Assembly (NCBI GenBank): GCA_964451255.1
Contig: CAYVHL010000001.1
Location: 186,001-250,000, forward strand
Source: JAHBTB01 sp964451255
GTDB lineage: Bacteria; Armatimonadota; Fimbriimonadia; Fimbriimonadales; Fimbriimonadaceae
Reading direction: 5' to 3'
DNA length: 64,000 nt
A model generated the notes under the pieces. The model searched no databases. It had not been told where the DNA came from and was given only the letters and a program-made list of their open reading frames with translations. This document shows positions 15,325 through 23,785 of the stretch, in pieces (position 1 is the stretch's first letter; each line of letters starts with the position of its first letter). The translations under genes were made by a program, and so were the position numbers.

Positions 15325-16457
15325 AGCACGCATTCTGGCGAACCTCGTTCGATAGCTTCCTCGGCCGATCCTACTCCGGCCAAGTCCAAGGCGACCAAAG
15401 GTGAGCGGGAACCCGGTTTGATCTCCCAATCTGGGAGTCCGAGTGACAACGCGCCCATGGTCGTGGCCATGTCCCACACCTCTTCTCCGCTCACCGCCCG
15501 ATGCCGACCGATCGAGACGGCGAGGGCGGCCCGCATCTCTTGGAACATGTCGGGTAGCCCGCTGCTTGCCGCCGAATCTAAGCCGAGGCCGACTATGATC
15601 CCCGCGTCCAGCATCTCCCGTACCGGGGCGGGAGGACATTGAAGCCGGACGTTCGAACGTGGGCAGTGTGCGACCGTCGCTCCGGACGCGGCGACCTGCC
15701 GGATGTCCCTGGAGTCCGCGTCGCACATGTGCACTAGTTGCGTGCCGTGGCGCAATCCCCCGGCCCCTTGCAAATAGTCCAACAACCGGCCTGCGAACGG
15801 CCGCTCAAGCCTCGCTTGACGGTAGAACTCGGCCAGCGGCCCTTCATCCCGCTCCCAGAACGACCGCTCATGGACAGTCTCGGCCACATGCACGCTGAGC
15901 GGCGTCCCCGCACCACAAAGCGTCGCAAACGTCCCGACGTCCACCGTGTGAGGTGTATGCGGGTTCAAATAGACAGCGTCGCCAAACTCGTCGCGCGCAC
16001 GCTCGGCCTTGGCTCGGACAAGCGCAAGCCTCTCGCCTGGACCTTCCTTTTCCATAAACGTGATCACTTCCTGAAAAATGACCCCATTGAGTCCCTTATC
16101 GCGCATGGCGACGGGGGCGCCAGGTCGGTCGCTGTGTTCTGCGACGAACGCCACACCCGTAGAGACGTTCTCTTCTGCCGCCAATTGGCAGTCAGACAAC
16201 ACATCTTGTTCTGACTGTGTGGTTTTTCGACGTGTGACCTCACGGATCCATCCGACGTACTCCGGCTCGTCGATCGAGTCCAGCAACCCTCTGTATTCAA
16301 AGTGAGAGTGCGCGTTGACAAACGCCGGTGACAAGACGTAGTCATCTGGCAGGCCGGTTTGGGGGCCAAGGCTGACGATTTGACCGTCCTCGACCTCCAC
16401 ATCGAGGCCGATTTGAACGCGGCCACGCATCATGACCCCATAAGGCCTAAGGATCAC
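15303..16457 (-). CDS. amidohydrolase, possible aminodeoxyfutalosine deaminase
   Basis: This 384-residue TrzN/SsnA-type amidohydrolase shows SPAFVNAHSHFEYRGLL (HxH), PLSVHVAETVHE (HxxE), LVHMCDAD, AHCPRSN and LGLDSAASSG (metal Asp). NAHSHFE followed by VGWIREVTRRK resembles aminofutalosine deaminases, which make 6-amino-6-deoxyfutalosine into deoxyfutalosine for menaquinone. The nearby UbiA-type gene supports that reading, but other deaminations are possible. It starts with GTG at 16457, overlapping the TGA of the pseudopilin gene. Confidence 0.7.
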   Translation of the reverse strand: MILRPYGVMMRGRVQIGLDVEVEDGQIVSLGPQTGLPDDYVLSPAFVNAHSHFEYRGLLDSIDEPEYVGWIREVTRRKTTQSEQDVLSDCQLAAEENVSTGVAFVAEHSDRPGAPVAMRDKGLNGVIFQEVITFMEKEGPGERLALVRAKAERARDEFGDAVYLNPHTPHTVDVGTFATLCGAGTPLSVHVAETVHERSFWERDEGPLAEFYRQARLERPFAGRLLDYLQGAGGLRHGTQLVHMCDADSRDIRQVAASGATVAHCPRSNVRLQCPPAPVREMLDAGIIVGLGLDSAASSGLPDMFQEMRAALAVSIGRHRAVSGEEVWDMATTMGALSLGLPDWEIKPGSRSPLVALDLAGVGSAEEAIERGSPECVLWQTTSG

Positions 16458-17125
16458 AGTTCGGTGTTCCAGGCTACTTGGATCTGGTCGAAGCTAAGCG
16501 ACTTAGCGTGCATGTCACCATATAATGTGTTGTATCGGAATCCCCGCAGCTTCGACTGGAAAAAGAACGGGTTGACATCTGCCGTCATAACGCCGCCGTC
16601 TCCGTGCCAATGCCCAGCCGCGTCCATCAAGACATTGATATCTGCCGGTAGTCGGAACGATGTTTGAGTAAAAGCCTTGAATGCGATTTCTGTCCTAAAG
16701 AAATATGATGTGCCGTATGTCTGGTACATCGACGGCGAAGTCTCGAAGTCGATATTCGGGCGATCGTCGAGGACCTTGGTGCCAGAGTCCGCCGGACAAT
16801 GAAATATCTCTTTGCTCTTCACGTAAGGCTGCACTGCCTCGTGTAAGTAGGGCATGTGGGGGATTTGTGCCTGAAAGTCGGGAAACGGAGCCCAAATCTC
16901 CGGCCTGATCTTGTCGATCGGATCAACAGCGAACGGGAACCGGTCGTCATAGTCGTCCATGTAGAGCAGGAGGGTGGCCCCGATCTGCTTCAGATTGCTC
17001 AAGCATTGCGTCTTTTTTGCCGCGGCCTTGGCCCTCGCGAAGACCGGGAACAGCAGGGCGGCCAAGAGGGCGATGATGGCAATGACCACCAGCAACTCGA
17101 TCATCGTGAAAGCCTTGCGCGCCAC
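16454..17125 (-). CDS. type II/IV pseudopilin with C-terminal H-x-DG-like tail
   Basis: This 223-residue protein has a prepilin start, ARKAFTMIELLVVIAIIALLAALLFPVFARAKAAAKKTQCLSNLKQIGATLLLY. It includes the K-A-F-T-M-I-E-L cleavage/methylation site and the hydrophobic helix, and should be processed by prepilin peptidase. The C-terminal YNTLYGDMHAKSLSF resembles the terminal motif of DUF1559-type pilins common in Planctomycetes and Armatimonadota. I choose the GTG at 17125, six bases after TATCCT. It heads a coupled operon with the amidohydrolase and ATL genes, an unexpected mix. Confidence 0.85.
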   Translation of the reverse strand: MARKAFTMIELLVVIAIIALLAALLFPVFARAKAAAKKTQCLSNLKQIGATLLLYMDDYDDRFPFAVDPIDKIRPEIWAPFPDFQAQIPHMPYLHEAVQPYVKSKEIFHCPADSGTKVLDDRPNIDFETSPSMYQTYGTSYFFRTEIAFKAFTQTSFRLPADINVLMDAAGHWHGDGGVMTADVNPFFFQSKLRGFRYNTLYGDMHAKSLSFDQIQVAWNTEL

Positions 17126-17247
17126 GTCATCAGGATACGCCAGAACTCGCTGGACAGTGCCGGAAACCAATCGACAGCGCAAAGGGTTGATTCCAGTGGG
17201 AACCGCCCAGACTGGGACTTTCCCGGCTGGTACCCTGGATCACTTCA

Positions 17248-18261
17248 ATGGCCATGCCGCCAAGGACAAATTGGAAGAAGTTCATCGGCATCGCCGCCTA
17301 TTCGATGTTGCTGGTGGCGGTCGTAGCGATGGCCGCGGCGTTCGGATGGCTTCGCTCGACCCCAGCGGGAAAGGCAGTCTCAGACCACATCTTCACGTTC
17401 AACCCCAAGCCGCCGAGCAAGGTCTTCCTTGAGGACGGGAAACCCAGCGACCACCTCACTGTCCTTGTCCTAGGTTGCGACGAAGACCTCACCACTGGTG
17501 GCAACAGGGTCACCAACGCCCGAGCGCGCAGCGACATGATGCTGGTCGCCCGGCTTGATTTCGCCAACAAACAGATCACAGCCCTGTCGATCCCCCGCGA
17601 CCTAGAGTTTCGCCTTCGAACCTACGACAACAAGGTGCACAAGATGAACGCCTTCCACGTCTACGGCGGCGATGATCTGACCAAGGAGGCGGTAGAACAC
17701 TTATTGGGGCTCAAGGTTGATCGGGTCAGCACCCTGGACTTCAACGCGTTCCAAGACATCGTCGATCTGGTTGGTGGCGTGACGGTCGATGTGGAGAAGC
17801 CGATGCGCTATACCGACCGCGCCGCCAAGTTATACATCGACTTGAAGCCGGGAGTCCAAAAACTGGGCGGCTACAAGGCGATGGGCTTTGTCCGCTTCCG
17901 TCACAACGACTCCGACTTTGCCCGCCAAGAAAGGCAAAAACAGTTCATGTTGGCGATGAAAGAGCAACTGGTCTCGCACTGGACCGCACTCCCGCAGGTG
18001 CTGGACAAGGCCGTGGCCCTGACCGGCGACGCGTTCAACTATGACGAGTTTGCTTCCCTGCTCCTGTTTTCCAAGAGCGTGGGCCAGGACAACATCAGGA
18101 TGGGGATGGTCCCCGTCGTCGAAAAGGACAGGGCCGTCAAACTTGACGAGGAGAAGCTGGCCGACACCCTTGTCGCATTCGACTTCATCCCCGGAAAGAA
18201 ACCATTGACCAGCGAGACATCCCTTCGCAGGCGGGATCCGAAGGGGTCGGCTCGCGCATGA
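17248..18261 (+). CDS. LytR-CpsA-Psr (LCP) family glycopolymer transferase
   Basis: This 337-residue single-pass membrane protein has its membrane helix at about residues 12-32. The extracytoplasmic LCP domain shows VLVLGCDEDLT, ARSDMMLVARLDFANKQITALSIPRDLEF (Asp and Arg of the polyprenyl-pyrophosphate site), VGGVTVDVEKPM and LGGYKAMGFVRFRHNDSDFARQERQKQF. LCP proteins move glycopolymers from undecaprenyl carriers to peptidoglycan or proteins. It diverges from the pseudopilin gene. Its TGA overlaps the next ATG (ATGA). Confidence 0.9.
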   Translation: MAMPPRTNWKKFIGIAAYSMLLVAVVAMAAAFGWLRSTPAGKAVSDHIFTFNPKPPSKVFLEDGKPSDHLTVLVLGCDEDLTTGGNRVTNARARSDMMLVARLDFANKQITALSIPRDLEFRLRTYDNKVHKMNAFHVYGGDDLTKEAVEHLLGLKVDRVSTLDFNAFQDIVDLVGGVTVDVEKPMRYTDRAAKLYIDLKPGVQKLGGYKAMGFVRFRHNDSDFARQERQKQFMLAMKEQLVSHWTALPQVLDKAVALTGDAFNYDEFASLLLFSKSVGQDNIRMGMVPVVEKDRAVKLDEEKLADTLVAFDFIPGKKPLTSETSLRRRDPKGSARA

Positions 18262-19088
18262 TCCTAGCTAGCCAAGGAGCCTACGACCCCGACGCGCCGG
18301 AGGGGTCCAAACCTCGCGGCTCGGAATATATCAGCGTCAAAGACGTCCGCTGGATCATCGGCATCCTTGCCGTCCTTGGTGTGTTGTTCTGGCCTGTCTA
18401 CGACCATATGCGGCGTGACGGCGAAAAGACCGTTTGCAAGCGCAACTTGGAGTCGATCAGCAAGGCGATGCTGGGGTACGCCGAATTTTACGACGGAAGG
18501 TTCCCGCCGCTCTATGTCGAAGGCGACAACCAGACGCCGTACTTGGAGAAAGGTCGGCCGGTCGTCTGGGCGAGCACGGTCTCATCCTATATGTCCTCCT
18601 ATGGCACCTTCACCTGCCCGTCCGCGCAAAAGGAGGAGGCGACTTCCATCCGTATCCAGGCTGCCAACGGATCGGCCGACGCGCACCTGGACTACGGCAT
18701 GTACCGCCCCATGTCCACCAAGGCGCCCCAAGAGCTGGCGAAGCCAGAAGGAACGGTCCTCGTCGCCGAAACCTCCAACATGGGGGCGCACAAGACATAT
18801 TCCCCAATCGACTATCAGAACAGCAAGGAAGAAGTAGTCCCATTCAACGGCTTCATGATCGGCTGGAACAACAGCAACTTCGATTGGGACAAAGATTCGA
18901 ACCTTGTCACCCATTTGGCCTTTTATGACACCGCAAATGGTGACTTCCAGGAGGGTAAGAGCGGCCGTCACGACAAAACGATCTTTTGCATCTTCGCGAA
19001 CGGCAGGTTGGGCAAGCTCGCTGCAACCGACGCGGTCGTGGTCAACGACGCTGGCAACAGGCTTGAGGGCTATTGGGCCAACCGCTAG
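18258..19088 (+). CDS. pilin-like (DUF1559-type) membrane protein without prepilin motif
   Basis: This 276-residue protein has a single membrane helix (VRWIIGILAVLGVLFWPVYDHM, about 30-51). It is followed by CKRNLESISKAMLGYAEFYDGRFPP, which matches the NLKQIGLALHMYEDDYGRFP-type segment of pseudopilins. Unlike the pilin at 16454-17125 it has a 29-residue cytoplasmic head and no F-T-x-x-E site, so it should stay membrane-anchored rather than be cleaved. It is translationally coupled to the LCP gene. Confidence 0.7.
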   Translation: MILASQGAYDPDAPEGSKPRGSEYISVKDVRWIIGILAVLGVLFWPVYDHMRRDGEKTVCKRNLESISKAMLGYAEFYDGRFPPLYVEGDNQTPYLEKGRPVVWASTVSSYMSSYGTFTCPSAQKEEATSIRIQAANGSADAHLDYGMYRPMSTKAPQELAKPEGTVLVAETSNMGAHKTYSPIDYQNSKEEVVPFNGFMIGWNNSNFDWDKDSNLVTHLAFYDTANGDFQEGKSGRHDKTIFCIFANGRLGKLAATDAVVVNDAGNRLEGYWANR

Positions 19089-19131
19089 ACACGCATCCCC
19101 GCCAAGGGCGTCCACGTATTGAGGGTGTGAC

Positions 19132-20016
19132 ATGAGGATCAGGGCGTTCGTTGTCGGTTTGCTTGTCCTATTGCTCTTCGGTGTCGCTGTCTTTGTGACC
19201 AAGTCCTGGGAGCACAAGGACAACACGTCCCCCCCCAGCCTCGAGTCAAACGCCAAACCGGTTAGCCTGCCCAAGGGGACCAGCCTCCAGTTGCTTTTGC
19301 TGACCGCCCTTGATTCAGGAGGGAGCAAGGTCGGCGACACCGTCGACCTTGTCCTTGCCAAGGCGGTCGAGGTCGGAGGAAAGCTGCTGGTGCCCGCCGG
19401 AGCCCGGGCCAAGGGCAAGGTGGTCAAATCGCGTGGCGCCACTGTCTTTTCTGCCCTGGGCAACGAGCCAGCTCGTCTGGCCATCGAGCTCGAGAGCCTC
19501 CAAGCACCCGACGGAACGCCTGTCCCTCTCGTGGTCGCAGATCCCGACGGCACCTACGACTTCACACAGGAGAACACGGCCAGGCGGCGTGACGCCGCCA
19601 ACATCGACAAGCTTTGGGACTCACCCGAAGGCAAGCAGGCCCTGCAAGACCTCTTGGCCCGAACGACCGGCGCCGAACCGTCCCAGGACGTGGATCTCAA
19701 GCGGATCTCCGACGTCATCGGACTGAAAGAAACGGGAAGGCTCGCCGACCGGCTCCATAAGGACGCGGATGGCAAGTCGGGCCCAGATACCGGAGACGTC
19801 GTTTCGAAGCTTCTCAAGGGCGACCTCTCCAGTTTGGTCGGCGGCGACCTTGTCTTAGCCACCAGGGCCCTCGGGGAGATCCAGGGCGTCGTGGCCAGTG
19901 TCGATGACAAGTTGCGCGGCACTTTCAAGGGCTCCAATATCCACGCCACAGCAGGGACACCCGTCAAAGCCTCCGTCGCCGACGACGTACGGCTCGTCCC
20001 AGAACCTTCCCATTAG
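19132..20016 (+). CDS. membrane-anchored protein with a GTxLxLxL/GDxV beta domain
   Basis: This 294-residue protein has an N-terminal helix (FVVGLLVLLLFGVAVFVTKSW) that anchors or exports it. The segment LPKGTSLQLLLLTALDSGGSKVGDTVDLVLAKAVEVGGKLLVPAGARAKGKVV resembles a widespread envelope-protein domain (PxGTxLxLxLxxxLsSxxxKxGDxVxfxVxxdVxVdGxvvIPkGAxaxGxV). A second helical part follows residue 150. It sits 43 bases after the pilin-like gene, in the same direction. Function unknown. Confidence 0.65.
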   Translation: MRIRAFVVGLLVLLLFGVAVFVTKSWEHKDNTSPPSLESNAKPVSLPKGTSLQLLLLTALDSGGSKVGDTVDLVLAKAVEVGGKLLVPAGARAKGKVVKSRGATVFSALGNEPARLAIELESLQAPDGTPVPLVVADPDGTYDFTQENTARRRDAANIDKLWDSPEGKQALQDLLARTTGAEPSQDVDLKRISDVIGLKETGRLADRLHKDADGKSGPDTGDVVSKLLKGDLSSLVGGDLVLATRALGEIQGVVASVDDKLRGTFKGSNIHATAGTPVKASVADDVRLVPEPSH

Positions 20017-20179
20017 CCTTACCAGGTTTTGCCCCGCAACCGTAATGGCCGGTGACCATGCGGGCCGAAGATCATGCCAGGACTGGGGGATGCCCATGGG
20101 CAAGACAAGGATCGGGGGCGGTCAGGGCGGCCGCTCCCCGGTCGACTCTCCCAGAGACGTAGGGCCAAGGAGGGTTCGC

Positions 20180-21004
20180 ATGGACTCAGGCAAAGAAACA
20201 ACACAGATCACAGAACTCAAGAACCTGAAGAAGCAACTTCAGTGGTGGCGCTGGAGCCTATTCGGCGTCACACTATTTGTCGTCTGCGCGACGATCGCGA
20301 CAGTCGACGGCGCCGTCAAGGGCCTCACTCAGAAGGGCCCTCGTCAAGACCAGTACATCTCGGAGGTCTCGACCGGCCTCAAGCAGGACGTGCTGCCGGT
20401 CGTGCAGGACCTCGTGAAGCAGACCGTCGAAGAGGTCAAGCCGGAGATCCAAGAGGCGTTCAACCACGTCAACAGCCGGTTGCCGGAAGTCGCCGAAAAG
20501 GCGATGACCGAGTTCGAGATGTTGCAGACAGATCTGCCGAAGCGTGGCGAGAAGGTCTTGAACACGACGTTCGTGGCTATGCTTCAAAGCAAGGAGAGCA
20601 AGCTCCAAGAGATGTTCCCCGAAGCGACGGAAGACCAGATCGAGCGTCTGTTGCAGAACCTCGCGTCATCCTGCACCCAGGAAGCAAGCTTCGCAAACGA
20701 GGAACTCTTTAGCAAGCACTTGAACACGCTGCAGGAGATCAACCGCAACCTCGAGAAAATCCATGAGGATGAGAAGGACAGCTTGGCCGGTGTGCAGCCG
20801 GGTTGGGAAATGGCCGTCTTGGTTCTCGACCTCTTCAAAGAGGACGTCCAAAACATGCGCCCCGACCTGAACGGAGCTGGCCTCGAGGCAAGCACCATGA
20901 CCGACGCGATCAAGGTCGCATCGCCCGTTCACAAGGAAGCGACGAAGCCGAGCAAGCCTGAGAAGGCTCCTGCTCCCAAGACCGCCAAGAAGGTGACGAA
21001 ATGA
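20180..21004 (+). CDS. single-pass membrane protein with long extracytoplasmic helix
   Basis: This 274-residue protein comprises a short charged head, one membrane helix (WWRWSLFGVTLFVVCATIATV, about 22-42), then about 170 residues predicted helical (VSTGLKQDVLPVVQDLVKQTVEEVKPEIQEAFNHVNSRLPEVAEKAM and onward) and a Lys/Pro/Ala-rich tail. The start at 20180 follows AAGGAGGG. It overlaps the next gene by ATGA and shares its architecture, so the two products probably work together. No known family. Confidence 0.65.
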   Translation: MDSGKETTQITELKNLKKQLQWWRWSLFGVTLFVVCATIATVDGAVKGLTQKGPRQDQYISEVSTGLKQDVLPVVQDLVKQTVEEVKPEIQEAFNHVNSRLPEVAEKAMTEFEMLQTDLPKRGEKVLNTTFVAMLQSKESKLQEMFPEATEDQIERLLQNLASSCTQEASFANEELFSKHLNTLQEINRNLEKIHEDEKDSLAGVQPGWEMAVLVLDLFKEDVQNMRPDLNGAGLEASTMTDAIKVASPVHKEATKPSKPEKAPAPKTAKKVTK

Positions 21005-22227
21005 GCGAAGAGATGAACAACAACGAGCACCACGACCATGAGGAGCATCACGAGCACCACGAGGAGAACATGGAGCACGGACACTTTGACGGCGACGGTG
21101 GCGACAGCTTCCGCGAAGAAGCCACGCCGGTGACGCCCGAGCAGTTCGTCAGCGACGAGCTGGCCTCCGCCAAGAAGGCTCTGGCCGGAACCCAGATCTG
21201 GGGCAGCATCTTCGTCCTTGCGGTCGCATGCGTACTCGGCGGGATCGGCAACGGCTTCGCATCTAACCTTGCTCCCAAGGAAGCTGCAAAGATCACGAAA
21301 GGCATGATCATGCAACGGCTGGACGGTCTGCAAGAGCAAGCCTCGACCTATCTCAAGGAGCAGATCCCGAGCTACATCGAGCAGGCTCCGGACTGGGCCA
21401 TGGCGCAGCTTCCCGAGTACCGCAACAGCCTCGAAGAGAAACTGGAAGAGCAGTTCTCCAGCTTCGCCCACGAGACCAGTGGCAAGCTCGACACCACGTT
21501 CGACACGTTCATCGACGAGAACGCCGACGACTTCAAGACCATCATCTTGAACGGCCAGGACAAGGAGACCACCGACGCGGTCGCCGCACACTTGCGCGAC
21601 TCGTTCATGGCCTACCTTACTGAGCCGGGCGAAGACGGCGAATCCGTCCAGGACAAGTTCGACAAATCCCTTGAGATGCTCCAGGAGATTGAACAGAAGA
21701 CGCACTGGCTTGCCTTCGGCAAGGGGCTCAACCCGACCGACCTCAAGACCAAGCGCGCCGTCGCCGTGCTCTTCGGCACCATCACCGAGAACAAGGACCT
21801 GATGCCGATCCCGAGCAAGGAAGACGTCCAGGGAGCCGTGTCTTCAATCCTGCCTGAGTCGGCTGAGCAATCCGCCGAGGGTGACACGCCGTCCACCGGC
21901 GACGACACCCCGGCGGCCTCGGCCCCCACACCTGGCAAGTCCAAGGCCGCTGCCAAAGGCAAGACCGTGACACCACGGTCCGCCAACCAGGCGGCCGGGC
22001 ACGCCCGAGCAGCGGTACGGCCAGCCACGGACTGGTCCAGAAAGAGCACTAAGGCACCAACCAAGCTGACCTCCCCGGCCGTCGTCGGGTCGGCACGCGG
22101 CGCTGGGTTGGATCCTGAGGGTGCCCGCAAGCAGGCGGTCTCGAACGCCCGTTCGGCAGTCGCCGGTCAAGGCGGGACGGCCAAAGTGCAGCACGTCCCG
22201 AACACGGGACGGCACGTCGAAGACTAA
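21001..22227 (+). CDS. histidine-rich membrane protein, partner of the preceding gene
   Basis: This 408-residue protein has an N-terminal tail with ten His in about twenty residues (positions 9-28), which could bind Zn, Ni or Cu. A membrane helix follows (IWGSIFVLAVACVLGGIGNGF, about 66-86), then a long helical region and a Pro/Ala/Lys-rich tail of 130 residues. The layout copies that of the upstream gene (head, one helix, extended helical region, basic tail), although sequence identity looks low. The ATG at 21001 overlaps the previous TGA, and a strong terminator follows. No known family. Confidence 0.65.
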   Translation: MSEEMNNNEHHDHEEHHEHHEENMEHGHFDGDGGDSFREEATPVTPEQFVSDELASAKKALAGTQIWGSIFVLAVACVLGGIGNGFASNLAPKEAAKITKGMIMQRLDGLQEQASTYLKEQIPSYIEQAPDWAMAQLPEYRNSLEEKLEEQFSSFAHETSGKLDTTFDTFIDENADDFKTIILNGQDKETTDAVAAHLRDSFMAYLTEPGEDGESVQDKFDKSLEMLQEIEQKTHWLAFGKGLNPTDLKTKRAVAVLFGTITENKDLMPIPSKEDVQGAVSSILPESAEQSAEGDTPSTGDDTPAASAPTPGKSKAAAKGKTVTPRSANQAAGHARAAVRPATDWSRKSTKAPTKLTSPAVVGSARGAGLDPEGARKQAVSNARSAVAGQGGTAKVQHVPNTGRHVED

Positions 22228-22254
22228 CCGCACGCCCTTGGGCGGATCAACGAG

Positions 22255-22291
22255 GCGCCCTGGCCATAACGGCCAGGGCGCTCTTCTGTTT
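22255..22291 (+). terminator. intrinsic terminator after the coiled-coil gene pair
   Basis: An 11-bp perfect stem (GCGCCCTGGCC against GGCCAGGGCGC) with loop ATAAC is followed by TCTTCTGTTT. It closes the operon that ends at 22227. Confidence 0.85.
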
Positions 22292-22316
22292 ACTGTCCCG
22301 GTAACATCGTCGCAGG

Positions 22317-22955
22317 ATGCCGGGACACGAGCCGAGAGGCCCGGAAGGTTGGACGGGCCGCTCTTGGGCCCGGTCAAAGTTCGGTTTGGAGACGCCGCTC
22401 GTCGGCCGATTCTGGGGTGAGAACAAGCGCTTGGTGTTTGCTCCTCCTCTTTGGTACGACTGGCTGGTGCTCGCTTGCGTCTTTGGTGGATTTGGCGCGT
22501 TTGTGCTTGGGTTCATCGGCTGGGGAAGCGGCTATTGGGGCAATGTCGGCGTCTTTGTCGGATTCGGCGGCGTCTGGGCCGCCCTCAGTAGCGAACGTAT
22601 GACCATAGATCTGCGCCAGCGCACTTACTGGCGCCGCGAGGGCCAAGGGCCGTTCAAACGCATGACCAGGGGCAGCCTGGACAGCATCGACGCGGTCGTG
22701 GCCCAGGCTCATGAGTTCGGAATCCCCGGCCTGGTCAGCCGCCCGGTGGTCTATCGCATCGTGTTCTTCTGGAAGGGAGCCCGAGAGCCTTTGTTCATCG
22801 CCGAGCGGGTTGAGACCGTGATCGGCCACGGGGCCGCCATCCAGAGCCGAGCCCACGAGATCGTCGCAAAGGGCGCCCGATATGCCCAAGAGATGAAGCT
22901 GCCGTACTTCGACAACACCTACTTCCACACGGCAGATCCCCTCCTCCCCTTCTGA
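22317..22955 (+). CDS. two-helix membrane protein with PH-like domain
   Basis: This 212-residue protein has two adjacent membrane helices (WYDWLVLACVFGGFGAFVLGFIGW and YWGNVGVFVGFGGVWAALS, about 43-90). A beta-rich region follows that looks like a bacterial PH or photosystem-assembly-type domain (MTIDLRQRTYWRREGQGPFKRMTRGSLDSIDAVVA, then YRIVFFWKGAREPLFIAERVETV). The family assignment is tentative. It starts right after the preceding terminator and so is separately transcribed. Confidence 0.55.
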   Translation: MPGHEPRGPEGWTGRSWARSKFGLETPLVGRFWGENKRLVFAPPLWYDWLVLACVFGGFGAFVLGFIGWGSGYWGNVGVFVGFGGVWAALSSERMTIDLRQRTYWRREGQGPFKRMTRGSLDSIDAVVAQAHEFGIPGLVSRPVVYRIVFFWKGAREPLFIAERVETVIGHGAAIQSRAHEIVAKGARYAQEMKLPYFDNTYFHTADPLLPF

Positions 22956-23010
22956 ACTGAAACACCCACGGCCTAGCCACTCTGCGGCAGTTTCTTCAAA
23001 ATGAACCCGA

Positions 23011-23172
23011 ATGGGACGAAGCCTCGCATTCCTGATCCTGGGCCTGACGGCCGGCTTCCTCCTTGGGGCCATGACCACACGCATGGAAGAAGAGCGCCAG
23101 GAGCACGAGGCCGAAGACTTGGCAGACGACCTCGCCGAGCGCCTCGCCCAACTGGAAGCGACAGTCAAGTAG
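23011..23172 (+). CDS. 53-residue single-pass membrane protein
   Basis: This small gene reads MGRSLAFLILGLTAGFLLGA, then a membrane-exit Met-Thr-Thr-Arg and a strongly charged helix (EEERQEHEAEDLADDLAERLAQLEATVK). It is a one-helix anchor with a cytoplasmic or periplasmic coiled-coil tail. It ends ten bases before the cyclophilin start, in the same direction, which suggests cotranscription. Reading frame and composition look genuine despite the size. No family was recognised. Confidence 0.5.
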   Translation: MGRSLAFLILGLTAGFLLGAMTTRMEEERQEHEAEDLADDLAERLAQLEATVK

Positions 23173-23182
23173 ACTCAGCGGC

Positions 23183-23713
23183 ATGGTCGCCTGGGTCGCC
23201 GCCTTCGCCATCGTCGCCGCCAATCCTCGGGTCGAGTTCCGGATCCAAGACCGTGGGAGCTTTACGATGGAACTCTTTGCCGACACTGCGCCGAAGACCG
23301 TCGCCCACTTCGTCGAGATCACGGAGAAGGGCTTTTTCGACGGGCTCTTGCTCCACCGGCGTGTCGAAGGATTTGTCTTGCAGGCCGGTGACAGCAAGTC
23401 GCGCGGCTGGTTCCCCGACGACGCGGTCGCCCGGCCCGGGCTGATGAGCGCGACGGAAAGCCTTGGCGACGGAGGGAGCGGCCGGTCCGTTCCCTTTGAG
23501 AAGGGTGCCGGCCACCACGCCCGTGGCACCGTCGGCATGGCCCTGGAGTCACCGGGGGACGACAGCGGCGACAGCCAGTGGTTCATCAACCTCGCTGAGA
23601 ACACTCGTCTTGACGGCAAATACTGCGTCTTTGGCAAGGTCGTGAAGGGCATGGACGTCGTCGACAAGGCCAAGCGCGGCGACCTGATCCTCTCCGCCAC
23701 CGTCGTCAAATAG
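23183..23713 (+). CDS. cyclophilin-type peptidyl-prolyl cis-trans isomerase
   Basis: This 176-residue protein has the bacterial cyclophilin core: FTMELFADTAPKTVAHFVEITEKGFFDGLLLHRRVEGFVLQAGD, RGTVGMALESPGDDSGDSQWFINLAENTRLDGKYCVFGKVVKGMDVVDK. The FxxxxxxxxxQ(A)GD and QWFI active-site elements are present. A short hydrophobic start (VAWVAAFAIVAA) may be an export signal, so it could act outside the inner membrane. An insertion around residues 75-110 is longer than in PpiB. Confidence 0.88.
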   Translation: MVAWVAAFAIVAANPRVEFRIQDRGSFTMELFADTAPKTVAHFVEITEKGFFDGLLLHRRVEGFVLQAGDSKSRGWFPDDAVARPGLMSATESLGDGGSGRSVPFEKGAGHHARGTVGMALESPGDDSGDSQWFINLAENTRLDGKYCVFGKVVKGMDVVDKAKRGDLILSATVVK

Positions 23714-23742
23714 CCCCGGGCGCCAGCCAATCGCATCTCGAA

Positions 23743-23769
23743 AAATGTCTGCGAGAATAGTAGACATTT
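23743..23769. promoter_or_regulatory. inverted repeat upstream of the nrdA promoter
   Basis: AAATGTCT (23743-23750) and AGACATTT (23762-23769) form a perfect 8-bp inverted repeat with an 11-base spacer. It ends one base before the extended -10 box at 23771, a position suited to an operator. It does not match the NrdR box that I know of. Confidence 0.5.
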
Positions 23770-23770
23770 G

Positions 23771-23779
23771 TGCTATACT
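23771..23779 (+). promoter_or_regulatory. extended -10 promoter of nrdA
   Basis: TGCTATACT is a good extended -10 element. Transcription from about 23786 would give a leader of about 260 bases before the nrdA start, unlike the leaderless pattern of most genes here. Confidence 0.55.
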
Positions 23780-23785
23780 GGACAA

